Shown here: piece by piece, positions 23,606 through 36,472 of the stretch | Numbering within the stretch: position 1 is the first letter of the stretch | Layout: each line of letters starts with the position of its first letter | Assembly (NCBI GenBank): GCA_037783415.1 | Contig: JAZGTN010000170.1 | Coordinates: forward strand, 4,879,501-4,943,500 | Reading direction: 5' to 3' | Length of the DNA: 64,000 bases | Source: Leptasterias polaris | Lineage: Eukaryota > Echinodermata > Asteroidea > Forcipulatida > Asteriidae | The notes under the pieces: model-generated | Told to the model about the DNA's origin: nothing | The model's database searches: none | What the model saw: only the letters and a program-made list of their open reading frames with translations | Program-made: the position numbers and the translations under genes

Positions 23606-25750
23606 TGCAAAAAACATTTTATTGAAGAAACAATTGCAAAAAAAGAAACCCAAAACACTGTATCAGAATAAGCCATTTGCGAGTTAAATTTGAATAATGT
23701 CTGGTACAATGACTAGTTTAGTCACAAGTTACCGCTTAAATTTGAATTCCTCAGACTATCGAGACAGTTGCTATGTCACATGGTTCGGGGCAAGCTTTTG
23801 CATAGCAACCTCCAGATGAGCAAACCCTGGTACCATTGTGTCATACACATCCATTCAGAATTGTGTATGGGTGTTCACCGTCTCTTACGTAACTAAGCAA
23901 AAGCTTGCCCCTAATCATGTGACATAGCAACTGTCTCGATAGTCTGAGGAATTCAAATTTAAGCGGTAACTTGTGACTAAACAAGTCATTGTACCAGACA
24001 TTATTCAAATGTAACTCGCAAATGGCTTATTAGTTGCGATGATCGTAACCCTCTCTAGTATTTTAAAATAATTGGTGACTGTATGCGTGTGACTGCGGTT
24101 TCATTGTTGGGGCTGGACTTGTACACATGCATATAGAGCCACGCAGTGCAGGGGAGACTTGATAAATTTAGGCTTTTAAAGTTGGCCCTATTTTACTTGG
24201 CAAGTGGACTCTGCTGGAGAAGTGGGCAAGTGGGAGTGCATTTAGTTGGGTGCTCAAGACAGGAAAGGAAATGCTGTGACTCGGTCGCCACACCATGATG
24301 GGAACTAGATATCAGCCGGTCAGTCCGTGAAACCGGACTCGCGGCGCTTTATAAGCATGACATGTCACCCCGTAATTTTTACATTGTTTACCCAAGCCGT
24401 ATTTTTTGTTTTTTTCATCTGTACGAAAAACACAAATCAGAATAATGCAACATAATTTGATGGTTTAATTGCCGCGTAGCATTTAATTTTCTTTTCCGTT
24501 GCAATTAATATATAATTTTTATTTATTAATTTTTTGGGTAGGGAAATTTTTCAAGATTGATGCCCGGACGTAGGGAAACCTTCACCGGCGTTGAGGTGTT
24601 TTCACTTGGAAGGAAACAAACTATAGACGGGCCTTGGACTCCCCACTAAATAAACTCCCATAGGAACCAATGCTAAAAATCGTGTAAGTCTCCGGACAAC
24701 TATTAACTTCAGAATTCTTTTCAATTTTTGGCAGGTCAGCCGTTTGGAATTTTTTCTAGCGACCCCAGAAAAAAACACACCAGAAAATGAAATTTTCCCT
24801 AAACCGACTTGCTGCCAGTTTTCGTGAAGCACTTCTCCACTTCCCCGGTCAAATAGGGCCAACTTTAACGCCTAAATTGATCAAGTCTCCTCAAAAGTTG
24901 AAGCACAGAACCCCCAGGTTGTGATAGATTCTTATATTTACGCAATCTATTAATAGCATGACCCCCAAAACGTTCTAATTCAAAATAATTATACCGTTTA
25001 TTGGGTGTTTTTTTTATTTATTATTTTTTATTTTATTTATTATTTTTTTTTTTTTTGGGGGGGGTCTCAACTTTTAAGATTAATCTTTTTTGTTTTTGGT
25101 TTGCTTCATTTATTGAATTGTTTATTTCATTGATTTGCTTATATATTTCTTCTTCCTTTTTCATTTTGTTAATTTTTGAGTCTCCATTCAGTATAGATAC
25201 ATGTTGCCGTCTGTTGTTTTCTCCCAGTCTGGTTGGGTGCACTCGTATGGCTATACATTGTAAACTCACGGGTAAAAGTACCAACACCTTACTAGCGCAG
25301 TGGGATAAGGTGCTGGGACTGTCTCAACACTTGGACCACGCGATCCGGGTTCGAATGCCGTCTGCACTAATATAGGTTCAAGGCCTTTTGCTGTCTGTGG
25401 CAACAGTGTGATTGGGATCTGCCTTGCTTCCTCCCCTAAAGTGGTCAGGGCCCTAGTGGCTAGGCAGGGGAGACAGGGGAGGATATGCTGCTGGGTCAAT
25501 TTGCCACAAAATAAGGGAACTAATCGTTGCTGCAGAAGAGGGGCGTAGTGTGCGCTATCTAAACCTCTCCAGCGCGTGAACGCCTGACACTACCAGCAAC
25601 GTAACTTTTTAATCTTTTTTTAAATATAATATAAGGTATGAGATTTTACTGTGACGCTTTTTTGGTTATTTTATTTATTTATTTATTGTTTATTATTTTC
25701 ATTTTTGTCATTTGTTGATGCAACTACGCAATAAAAGTTACATGAAATAC
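23606..25750 (+). repeat. Satellite unit 12 (2,145 bp), dimer position A
   Basis: Carries tatgcgtgtg (G at 24087) and a ttattatttttt-type T tract, both shared with unit 14, 4,288 bp downstream. It also has tttgatgg (A at 24460). The G-run is 8 bases. Confidence 0.97.
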
Positions 25751-27893
25751 TGCAAAAAACATTTTATTGAAGAAACAATTGCAAAAAAAGAAACCCAAAA
25801 CACTGTATCAGAATAAGCCATTTGCGAGTTAAATTTGAATAATGTCTGGTACAATGACTAGTTTAGTCACAAGTTACCGCTTAAATTTGAATTCCTCAGA
25901 CTATCGAGACAGTTGCTATGTCACATGGTTCGGGGCAAGCTTTTGCATAGCAACCTCCAGATGAGCAAACCCTGGTACCATTGTGTCATACACATCCATT
26001 CAGAATTGTGTATGGGTGTTCACCGTCTCTTACGTAACTAAGCAAAAGCTTGCCCCTAATCATGTGACATAGCAACTGTCTCGATAGTCTGAGGAATTCA
26101 AATTTAAGCGGTAACTTGTGACTAAACAAGTCATTGTACCAGACATTATTCAAATGTAACTCGCAAATGGCTTATTAGTTGCGATGATCGTAACCCTCTC
26201 TAGTATTTTAAAATAATTGGTGACTGTATGCATGTGACTGCGGTTTCATTGTTGGGGCTGGACTTGTACACATGCATATAGAGCCACGCAGTGCAGGGGA
26301 GACTTGATAAATTTAGGCTTTTAAAGTTGGCCCTATTTTACTTGGCAAGTGGACTCTGCTGGAGAAGTGGGCAAGTGGGAGTGCATTTAGTTGGGTGCTC
26401 AAGACAGGAAAGGAAATGCTGTGACTCGGTCGCCACACCATGATGGGAACTAGATATCAGCCGGTCAGTCCGTGAAACCGGACTCGCGGCGCTTTATAAG
26501 CATGACATGTCACCCCGTAATTTTTACATTGTTTACCCAAGCCGTATTTTTTGTTTTGTTCATCTGTACGAAAAACACAAATCAGAATAATGCAACATAA
26601 TTTGATGGTTTAATTGCCGCGTAGCATTTAATTTTCTTTTCCGTTGCAATTAATATATAATTTTTATTTATTAATTTTTTGGGTAGGGAAATTTTTCAAG
26701 ATTGATGCCCGGACGTAGGGAAACCTTCACCGGCGTTGAGGTGTTTTCACTTGGAAGGAAACAAACTATAGACGGGCCTTGGACTCCCCACTAAATAAAC
26801 TCCCATAGGAACCAATGCTAAAAATCGTGTAAGTCTCCGGACAACTATTAACTTCAGAATTCTTTTCAATTTTTGGCAGGTCAGCCGTTTGGAATTTTTT
26901 CTAGCGACCCCAGAAAAAAACACACCAGAAAATGAAATTTTCCCTAAACCGACTTGCTGCCAGTTTTCGTGAAGCACTTCTCCACTTCCCCGGTCAAATA
27001 GGGCCAACTTTAACGCCTAAATTGATCAAGTCTCCTCAAAAGTTGAAGCACAGAACCCCCAGGTTGTGATAGATTCTTATATTTACGCAATCTATTAATA
27101 GCATGACCCCCAAAACGTTCTAATTCAAAATAATTATACCGTTTATTGGGTGTTTTTTTTATTTATTATTTTTTATTTTATTTTTTTTTTTTTTGGGGGG
27201 GGGGGGGTCTCAACTTTTAAGATTAATCTTTTTTGTTTTTGGTTTGCTTCATTTATTGAATTGTTTATTTCATTGATTTGCTTATATATTTCTTCTTCCT
27301 TTTTCATTTTGTTAATTTTTGAGTCTCCATTCAGTATAGATACATGTTGCCGTCTGTTGTTTTCTCCCAGTCTGGTTGGGTGCACTCGTATGGCTATACA
27401 TTGTAAACTCACGGGTAAAAGTACCAACACCTTACTAGCGCAGTGGGATAAGGTGCTGGGACTGTCTCAACACTTGGACCACGCGATCCGGGTTCGAATG
27501 CCGTCTGCACTAATATAGGTTCAAGGCCTTTTGCTGTCTGTGGCAACAGTGTGATTGGGATCTGCCTTGCTTCCTCCCCTAAAGTGGTCAGGGCCCTAGT
27601 GGCTAGGCAGGGGAGACAGGGGAGGATATGCTGCTGGGTCAATTTGCCACAAAATAAGGGAACTAATCGTTGCTGCAGAAGAGGGGCGTAGTGTGCGCTA
27701 TCTAAACCTCTCCAGCGCGTGAACGCCTGACACTACCAGCAACGTAACTTTTTAATCTTTTTTTAAATATAATATAAGGTATGAGATTTTACTGTGACGC
27801 TTTTTTGGTTATTTTATTTATTTATTTATTGTTTATTATTTTCATTTTTGTCATTTGTTGATGCAACTACGCAATAAAAGTTACATGAAATAC
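25751..27893 (+). repeat. Satellite unit 13 (2,143 bp), dimer position B
   Basis: Carries ttttgttcat (G at 26558) and tttgatgg (A at 26605), both repeated in unit 15 exactly 4,288 bp later. The T-rich tract is shortened, giving the 2,143-bp length that unit 15 shares. Confidence 0.97.
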
Positions 27894-30038
27894 TGCAAAA
27901 AACATTTTATTGAAGAAACAATTGCAAAAAAAGAAACCCAAAACACTGTATCAGAATAAGCCATTTGCGAGTTAAATTTGAATAATGTCTGGTACAATGA
28001 CTAGTTTAGTCACAAGTTACCGCTTAAATTTGAATTCCTCAGACTATCGAGACAGTTGCTATGTCACATGGTTCGGGGCAAGCTTTTGCATAGCAACCTC
28101 CAGATGAGCAAACCCTGGTACCATTGTGTCATACACATCCATTCAGAATTGTGTATGGGTGTTCACCGTCTCTTACGTAACTAAGCAAAAGCTTGCCCCT
28201 AATCATGTGACATAGCAACTGTCTCGATAGTCTGAGGAATTCAAATTTAAGCGGTAACTTGTGACTAAACAAGTCATTGTACCAGACATTATTCAAATGT
28301 AACTCGCAAATGGCTTATTAGTTGCGATGATCGTAACCCTCTCTAGTATTTTAAAATAATTGGTGACTGTATGCGTGTGACTGCGGTTTCATTGTTGGGG
28401 CTGGACTTGTACACATGCATATAGAGCCACGCAGTGCAGGGGAGACTTGATAAATTTAGGCTTTTAAAGTTGGCCCTATTTTACTTGGCAAGTGGACTCT
28501 GCTGGAGAAGTGGGCAAGTGGGAGTGCATTTAGTTGGGTGCTCAAGACAGGAAAGGAAATGCTGTGACTCGGTCGCCACACCATGATGGGAACTAGATAT
28601 CAGCCGGTCAGTCCGTGAAACCGGACTCGCGGCGCTTTATAAGCATGACATGTCACCCCGTAATTTTTACATTGTTTACCCAAGCCGTATTTTTTGTTTT
28701 TTTCATCTGTACGAAAAACACAAATCAGAATAATGCAACATAATTTGTTGGTTTAATTGCCGCGTAGCATTTAATTTTCTTTTCCGTTGCAATTAATATA
28801 TAATTTTTATTTATTAATTTTTTGGGTAGGGAAATTTTTCAAGATTGATGCCCGGACGTAGGGAAACCTTCACCGGCGTTGAGGTGTTTTCACTTGGAAG
28901 GAAACAAACTATAGACGGGCCTTGGACTCCCCACTAAATAAACTCCCATAGGAACCAATGCTAAAAATCGTGTAAGTCTCCGGACAACTATTAACTTCAG
29001 AATTCTTTTCAATTTTTGGCAGGTCAGCCGTTTGGAATTTTTTCTAGCGACCCCAGAAAAAAACACACCAGAAAATGAAATTTTCCCTAAACCGACTTGC
29101 TGCCAGTTTTCGTGAAGCACTTCTCCACTTCCCCGGTCAAATAGGGCCAACTTTAACGCCTAAATTGATCAAGTCTCCTCAAAAGTTGAAGCACAGAACC
29201 CCCAGGTTGTGATAGATTCTTATATTTACGCAATCTATTAATAGCATGACCCCCAAAACGTTCTAATTCAAAATAATTATACCGTTTATTGGGTGTTTTT
29301 TTTATTTATTATTTTTTATTTTATTTATTATTTTTTTTTTTTTGGGGGGGGGTCTCAACTTTTAAGATTAATCTTTTTTGTTTTTGGTTTGCTTCATTTA
29401 TTGAATTGTTTATTTCATTGATTTGCTTATATATTTCTTCTTCCTTTTTCATTTTGTTAATTTTTGAGTCTCCATTCAGTATAGATACATGTTGCCGTCT
29501 GTTGTTTTCTCCCAGTCTGGTTGGGTGCACTCGTATGGCTATACATTGTAAACTCACGGGTAAAAGTACCAACACCTTACTAGCGCAGTGGGATAAGGTG
29601 CTGGGACTGTCTCAACACTTGGACCACGCGATCCGGGTTCGAATGCCGTCTGCACTAATATAGGTTCAAGGCCTTTTGCTGTCTGTGGCAACAGTGTGAT
29701 TGGGATCTGCCTTGCTTCCTCCCCTAAAGTGGTCAGGGCCCTAGTGGCTAGGCAGGGGAGACAGGGGAGGATATGCTGCTGGGTCAATTTGCCACAAAAT
29801 AAGGGAACTAATCGTTGCTGCAGAAGAGGGGCGTAGTGTGCGCTATCTAAACCTCTCCAGCGCGTGAACGCCTGACACTACCAGCAACGTAACTTTTTAA
29901 TCTTTTTTTAAATATAATATAAGGTATGAGATTTTACTGTGACGCTTTTTTGGTTATTTTATTTATTTATTTATTGTTTATTATTTTCATTTTTGTCATT
30001 TGTTGATGCAACTACGCAATAAAAGTTACATGAAATAC
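27894..30038 (+). repeat. Satellite unit 14 (2,145 bp), dimer position A
   Basis: Matches unit 12 in length, tatgcgtgtg (G at 28375) and T-tract form, but has the common tttgttgg instead of tttgatgg. Confidence 0.97.
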
Positions 30039-32181
30039 TGCAAAAAACATTTTATTGAAGAAACAATTGCAAAAAAAGAAACCCAAAACACTGTATCAGA
30101 ATAAGCCATTTGCGAGTTAAATTTGAATAATGTCTGGTACAATGACTAGTTTAGTCACAAGTTACCGCTTAAATTTGAATTCCTCAGACTATCGAGACAG
30201 TTGCTATGTCACATGGTTCGGGGCAAGCTTTTGCATAGCAACCTCCAGATGAGCAAACCCTGGTACCATTGTGTCATACACATCCATTCAGAATTGTGTA
30301 TGGGTGTTCACCGTCTCTTACGTAACTAAGCAAAAGCTTGCCCCTAATCATGTGACATAGCAACTGTCTCGATAGTCTGAGGAATTCAAATTTAAGCGGT
30401 AACTTGTGACTAAACAAGTCATTGTACCAGACATTATTCAAATGTAACTCGCAAATGGCTTATTAGTTGCGATGATCGTAACCCTCTCTAGTATTTTAAA
30501 ATAATTGGTGACTGTATGCATGTGACTGCGGTTTCATTGTTGGGGCTGGACTTGTACACATGCATATAGAGCCACGCAGTGCAGGGGAGACTTGATAAAT
30601 TTAGGCTTTTAAAGTTGGCCCTATTTTACTTGGCAAGTGGACTCTGCTGGAGAAGTGGGCAAGTGGGAGTGCATTTAGTTGGGTGCTCAAGACAGGAAAG
30701 GAAATGCTGTGACTCGGTCGCCACACCATGATGGGAACTAGATATCAGCCGGTCAGTCCGTGAAACCGGACTCGCGGCGCTTTATAAGCATGACATGTCA
30801 CCCCGTAATTTTTACATTGTTTACCCAAGCCGTATTTTTTGTTTTGTTCATCTGTACGAAAAACACAAATCAGAATAATGCAACATAATTTGATGGTTTA
30901 ATTGCCGCGTAGCATTTAATTTTCTTTTCCGTTGCAATTAATATATAATTTTTATTTATTAATTTTTTGGGTAGGGAAATTTTTCAAGATTGATGCCCGG
31001 ACGTAGGGAAACCTTCACCGGCGTTGAGGTGTTTTCACTTGGAAGGAAACAAACTATAGACGGGCCTTGGACTCCCCACTAAATAAACTCCCATAGGAAC
31101 CAATGCTAAAAATCGTGTAAGTCTCCGGACAACTATTAACTTCAGAATTCTTTTCAATTTTTGGCAGGTCAGCCGTTTGGAATTTTTTCTAGCGACCCCA
31201 GAAAAAAACACACCAGAAAATGAAATTTTCCCTAAACCGACTTGCTGCCAGTTTTCGTGAAGCACTTCTCCACTTCCCCGGTCAAATAGGGCCAACTTTA
31301 ACGCCTAAATTGATCAAGTCTCCTCAAAAGTTGAAGCACAGAACCCCCAGGTTGTGATAGATTCTTATATTTACGCAATCTATTAATAGCATGACCCCCA
31401 AAACGTTCTAATTCAAAATAATTATACCGTTTATTGGGTGTTTTTTTTATTTATTATTTTTTATTTTATTTTTATTTTTTTTTGGGGGGGGGGGGTCTCA
31501 ACTTTTAAGATTAATCTTTTTTGTTTTTGGTTTGCTTCATTTATTGAATTGTTTATTTCATTGATTTGCTTATATATTTCTTCTTCCTTTTTCATTTTGT
31601 TAATTTTTGAGTCTCCATTCAGTATAGATACATGTTGCCGTCTGTTGTTTTCTCCCAGTCTGGTTGGGTGCACTCGTATGGCTATACATTGTAAACTCAC
31701 GGGTAAAAGTACCAACACCTTACTAGCGCAGTGGGATAAGGTGCTGGGACTGTCTCAACACTTGGACCACGCGATCCGGGTTCGAATGCCGTCTGCACTA
31801 ATATAGGTTCAAGGCCTTTTGCTGTCTGTGGCAACAGTGTGATTGGGATCTGCCTTGCTTCCTCCCCTAAAGTGGTCAGGGCCCTAGTGGCTAGGCAGGG
31901 GAGACAGGGGAGGATATGCTGCTGGGTCAATTTGCCACAAAATAAGGGAACTAATCGTTGCTGCAGAAGAGGGGCGTAGTGTGCGCTATCTAAACCTCTC
32001 CAGCGCGTGAACGCCTGACACTACCAGCAACGTAACTTTTTAATCTTTTTTTAAATATAATATAAGGTATGAGATTTTACTGTGACGCTTTTTTGGTTAT
32101 TTTATTTATTTATTTATTGTTTATTATTTTCATTTTTGTCATTTGTTGATGCAACTACGCAATAAAAGTTACATGAAATAC
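30039..32181 (+). repeat. Satellite unit 15 (2,143 bp), dimer position B
   Basis: Matches unit 13 in length, ttttgttcat (G at 30846) and tttgatgg (A at 30893). It differs from unit 13 inside the T/G tract (12 G versus 13 G, and an extra A interruption). Confidence 0.97.
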
Positions 32182-34326
32182 TGCAAAAAACATTTTATTG
32201 AAGAAACAATTGCAAAAAAAGAAACCCAAAACACTGTATCAGAATAAGCCATTTGCGAGTTAAATTTGAATAATGTCTGGTACAATGACTAGTTTAGTCA
32301 CAAGTTACCGCTTAAATTTGAATTCCTCAGACTATCGAGACAGTTGCTATGTCACATGGTTCGGGGCAAGCTTTTGCATAGCAACCTCCAGATGAGCAAA
32401 CCCTGGTACCATTGTGTCATACACATCCATTCAGAATTGTGTATGGGTGTTCACCGTCTCTTACGTAACTAAGCAAAAGCTTGCCCCTAATCATGTGACA
32501 TAGCAACTGTCTCGATAGTCTGAGGAATTCAAATTTAAGCGGTAACTTGTGACTAAACAAGTCATTGTACCAGACATTATTCAAATGTAACTCGCAAATG
32601 GCTTATTAGTTGCGATGATCGTAACCCTCTCTAGTATTTTAAAATAATTGGTGACTGTATGCATGTGACTGCGGTTTCATTGTTGGGGCTGGACTTGTAC
32701 ACATGCATATAGAGCCACGCAGTGCAGGGGAGACTTGATAAATTTAGGCTTTTAAAGTTGGCCCTATTTTACTTGGCAAGTGGACTCTGCTGGAGAAGTG
32801 GGCAAGTGGGAGTGCATTTAGTTGGGTGCTCAAGACAGGAAAGGAAATGCTGTGACTCGGTCGCCACACCATGATGGGAACTAGATATCAGCCGGTCAGT
32901 CCGTGAAACCGGACTCGCGGCGCTTTATAAGCATGACATGTCACCCCGTAATTTTTACATTGTTTACCCAAGCCGTATTTTTTGTTTTTTTCATCTGTAC
33001 GAAAAACACAAATCAGAATAATGCAACATAATTTGTTGGTTTAATTGCCGCGTAGCATTTAATTTTCTTTTCCGTTGCAATTAATATATAATTTTTATTT
33101 ATTAATTTTTTGGGTAGGGAAATTTTTCAAGATTGATGCCCGGACGTAGGGAAACCTTCACCGGCGTTGAGGTGTTTTCACTTGGAAGGAAACAAACTAT
33201 AGACGGGCCTTGGACTCCCCACTAAATAAACTCCCATAGGAACCAATGCTAAAAATCGTGTAAGTCTCCGGACAACTATTAACTTCAGAATTCTTTTCAA
33301 TTTTTGGCAGGTCAGCCGTTTGGAATTTTTTCTAGCGACCCCAGAAAAAAACACACCAGAAAATGAAATTTTCCCTAAACCGACTTGCTGCCAGTTTTCG
33401 TGAAGCACTTCTCCACTTCCCCGGTCAAATAGGGCCAACTTTAACGCCTAAATTGATCAAGTCTCCTCAAAAGTTGAAGCACAGAACCCCCAGGTTGTGA
33501 TAGATTCTTATATTTACGCAATCTATTAATAGCATGACCCCCAAAACGTTCTAATTCAAAATAATTATACCGTTTATTGGGTGTTTTTTTTATTTATTAT
33601 TTTTTATTTTATTTATTTATTTTTTTTTGGGGGGGGGGGGTCTCAACTTTTAAGATTAATCTTTTTTGTTTTTGGTTTGCTTCATTTATTGAATTGTTTA
33701 TTTCATTGATTTGCTTATATATTTCTTCTTCCTTTTTCATTTTGTAAATTTTTGAGTCTCCATTCAGTATAGATACATGTTGCCGTCTGTTGTTTTCTCC
33801 CAGTCTGGTTGGGTGCACTCGTATGGCTATACATTGTAAACTCACGGGTAAAAGTACCAACACCTTACTAGCGCAGTGGGATAAGGTGCTGGGACTGTCT
33901 CAACACTTGGACCACGCGATCCGGGTTCGAATGCCGTCTGCACTAATATAGGTTCAAGGCCTTTTGCTGTCTGTGGCAACAGTGTGATTGGGATCTGCCT
34001 TGCTTCCTCCCCTAAAGTGGTCAGGGCCCTAGTGGCTAGGCAGGGGAGACAGGGGAGGATATGCTGCTGGGTCAATTTGCCACAAAATAAGGGAACTAAT
34101 CGTTGCTGCAGAAGAGGGGCGTAGTGTGCGCTATCTAAACCTCTCCAGCGCGTGAACGCCTGACACTACCAGCAACGTAACTTTTTAATCTTTTTTTAAA
34201 TATAATATAAGGTATGAGATTTTACTGTGACGCTTTTTTGGTTATTTTATTTATTTATTTATTGTTTATTATTTTCATTTTTGTCATTTGTTGATGCAAC
34301 TACGCAATAAAAGTTACATGAAATAC
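32182..34326 (+). repeat. Satellite unit 16 (2,145 bp)
   Basis: Core type with a private substitution, tttgtaaatt (A at 33746; others tttgttaatt). It creates a stop in the plus-strand frame that is open in other copies, which is evidence that the frame is not under coding constraint. Confidence 0.97.
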
Positions 34327-36472
34327 TGCAAAAAACATTTTATTGAAGAAACAATTGCAAAAAAAGAAACCCAAAACACTGTATCAGAATAAGCCATTTG
34401 CGAGTTAAATTTGAATAATGTCTGGTACAATGACTAGTTTAGTCACAAGTTACCGCTTAAATTTGAATTCCTCAGACTATCGAGACAGTTGCTATGTCAC
34501 ATGGTTCGGGGCAAGCTTTTGCATAGCAACCTCCAGATGAGCAAACCCTGGTACCATTGTGTCATACACATCCATTCAGAATTGTGTATGGGTGTTCACC
34601 GTCTCTTACGTAACTAAGCAAAAGCTTGCCCCTAATCATGTGACATAGCAACTGTCTCGATAGTCTGAGGAATTCAAATTTAAGCGGTAACTTGTGACTA
34701 AACAAGTCATTGTACCAGACATTATTCAAATGTAACTCGCAAATGGCTTATTAGTTGCGATGATCGTAACCCTCTCTAGTATTTTAAAATAATTGGTGAC
34801 TGTATGCATGTGACTGCGGTTTCATTGTTGGGGCTGGACTTGTACACATGCATATAGAGCCACGCAGTGCAGGGGAGACTTGATAAATTTAGGCTTTTAA
34901 AGTTGGCCCTATTTTACTTGGCAAGTGGACTCTGCTGGAGAAGTGGGCAAGTGGGAGTGCATTTAGTTGGGTGCTCAAGACAGGAAAGAAAATGCTGTGA
35001 CTCGGTCGCCACACCATGATGGGAACTAGATATCAGCCGGTCAGTCCGTGAAACCGGACTCGCGGCGCTTTATAAGCATGACATGTCACCCCGTAATTTT
35101 TACATTGTTTACCCAAGCCGTATTTTTTGTTTTTTTCATCTGTACGAAAAACACAAATCAGAATAATGCAACATAATTTGTTGGTTTAATTGCCGCGTAG
35201 CATTTAATTTTCTTTTCCGTTGCAATTAATATATAATTTTTATTTATTAATTTTTTGGGTAGGGAAATTTTTCAAGATTGATGCCCGGACGTAGGGAAAC
35301 CTTCACCGGCGTTGAGGTGTTTTCACTTGGAAGGAAACAAACTATAGACGGGCCTTGGACTCCCCACTAAATAAACTCCCATAGGAACCAATGCTAAAAA
35401 TCGTGTAAGTCTCCGGACAACTATTAACTTCAGAATTCTTTTCAATTTTTGGCAGGTCAGCCGTTTGGAATTTTTTCTAGCGACCCCAGAAAAAAACACA
35501 CCAGAAAATGAAATTTTCCCTAAACCGACTTGCTGCCAGTTTTCGTGAAGCACTTCTCCACTTCCCCGGTCAAATAGGGCCAACTTTAACGCCTAAATTG
35601 ATCAAGTCTCCTCAAAAGTTGAAGCACAGAACCCCCAGGTTGTGATAGATTCTTATATTTACGCAATCTATTAATAGCATGACCCCCAAAACGTTCTAAT
35701 TCAAAATAATTATACCGTTTATTGGGTGTTTTTTTTATTTATTATTTTTTATTTTATTTATTTTTATTTTTTTTTTTGGGGGGGGGTCTCAACTTTTAAG
35801 ATTAATCTTTTTTGTTTTTGGTTTGCTTCATTTATTGAATTGTTTATTTCATTGATTTGCTTATATATTTCTTCTTCCTTTTTCATTTTGTTAATTTTTG
35901 AGTCTCCATTCAGTATAGATACATGTTGCCGTCTGTTGTTTTCTCCCAGTCTGGTTGGGTGCACTCGTATGGCTATACATTGTAAACTCACGGGTAAAAG
36001 TACCAACACCTTACTAGCGCAGTGGGATAAGGTGCTGGGACTGTCTCAACACTTGGACCACGCGATCCGGGTTCGAATGCCGTCTGCACTAATATAGGTT
36101 CAAGGCCTTTTGCTGTCTGTGGCAACAGTGTGATTGGGATCTGCCTTGCTTCCTCCCCTAAAGTGGTCAGGGCCCTAGTGGCTAGGCAGGGGAGACAGGG
36201 GAGGATATGCTGCTGGGTCAATTTGCCACAAAATAAGGGAACTAATCGTTGCTGCAGAAGAGGGGCGTAGTGTGCGCTATCTAAACCTCTCCAGCGCGTG
36301 AACGCCTGACACTACCAGCAACGTAACTTTTTAATCTTTTTTTAAATATAATATAAGGTATGAGATTTTACTGTGACGCTTTTTTGGTTATTTTATTTAT
36401 TTATTTATTGTTTATTATTTTCATTTTTGTCATTTGTTGATGCAACTACGCAATAAAAGTTACATGAAATAC
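34327..36472 (+). repeat. Satellite unit 17 (2,146 bp)
   Basis: Carries ggaaagaaaatg (A at 34989; others ggaaaggaaatg), shared only with unit 18. The T-rich tract contains a tttttatttttt form. Confidence 0.97.

Larger units (their letters stand above)
23606..32181 (+). repeat. Higher-order repeat: two copies of a 4,288-bp dimer (units 12-13 and 14-15)
   Basis: Diagnostic variants alternate in A-B-A-B order. Position-A units (12, 14) are 2,145 bp, with tatgcgtgtg and a ttattattttt tract. Position-B units (13, 15) are 2,143 bp, with ttttgttcat, tttgatgg and a shortened tract. Three markers recur at exactly 4,288 bp: 24087/28375, 26558/30846 and 26605/30893. The dimer copies are not identical: the tttgatgg base differs between 12 and 14, and the T/G tract differs between copies. 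Confidence 0.85.
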
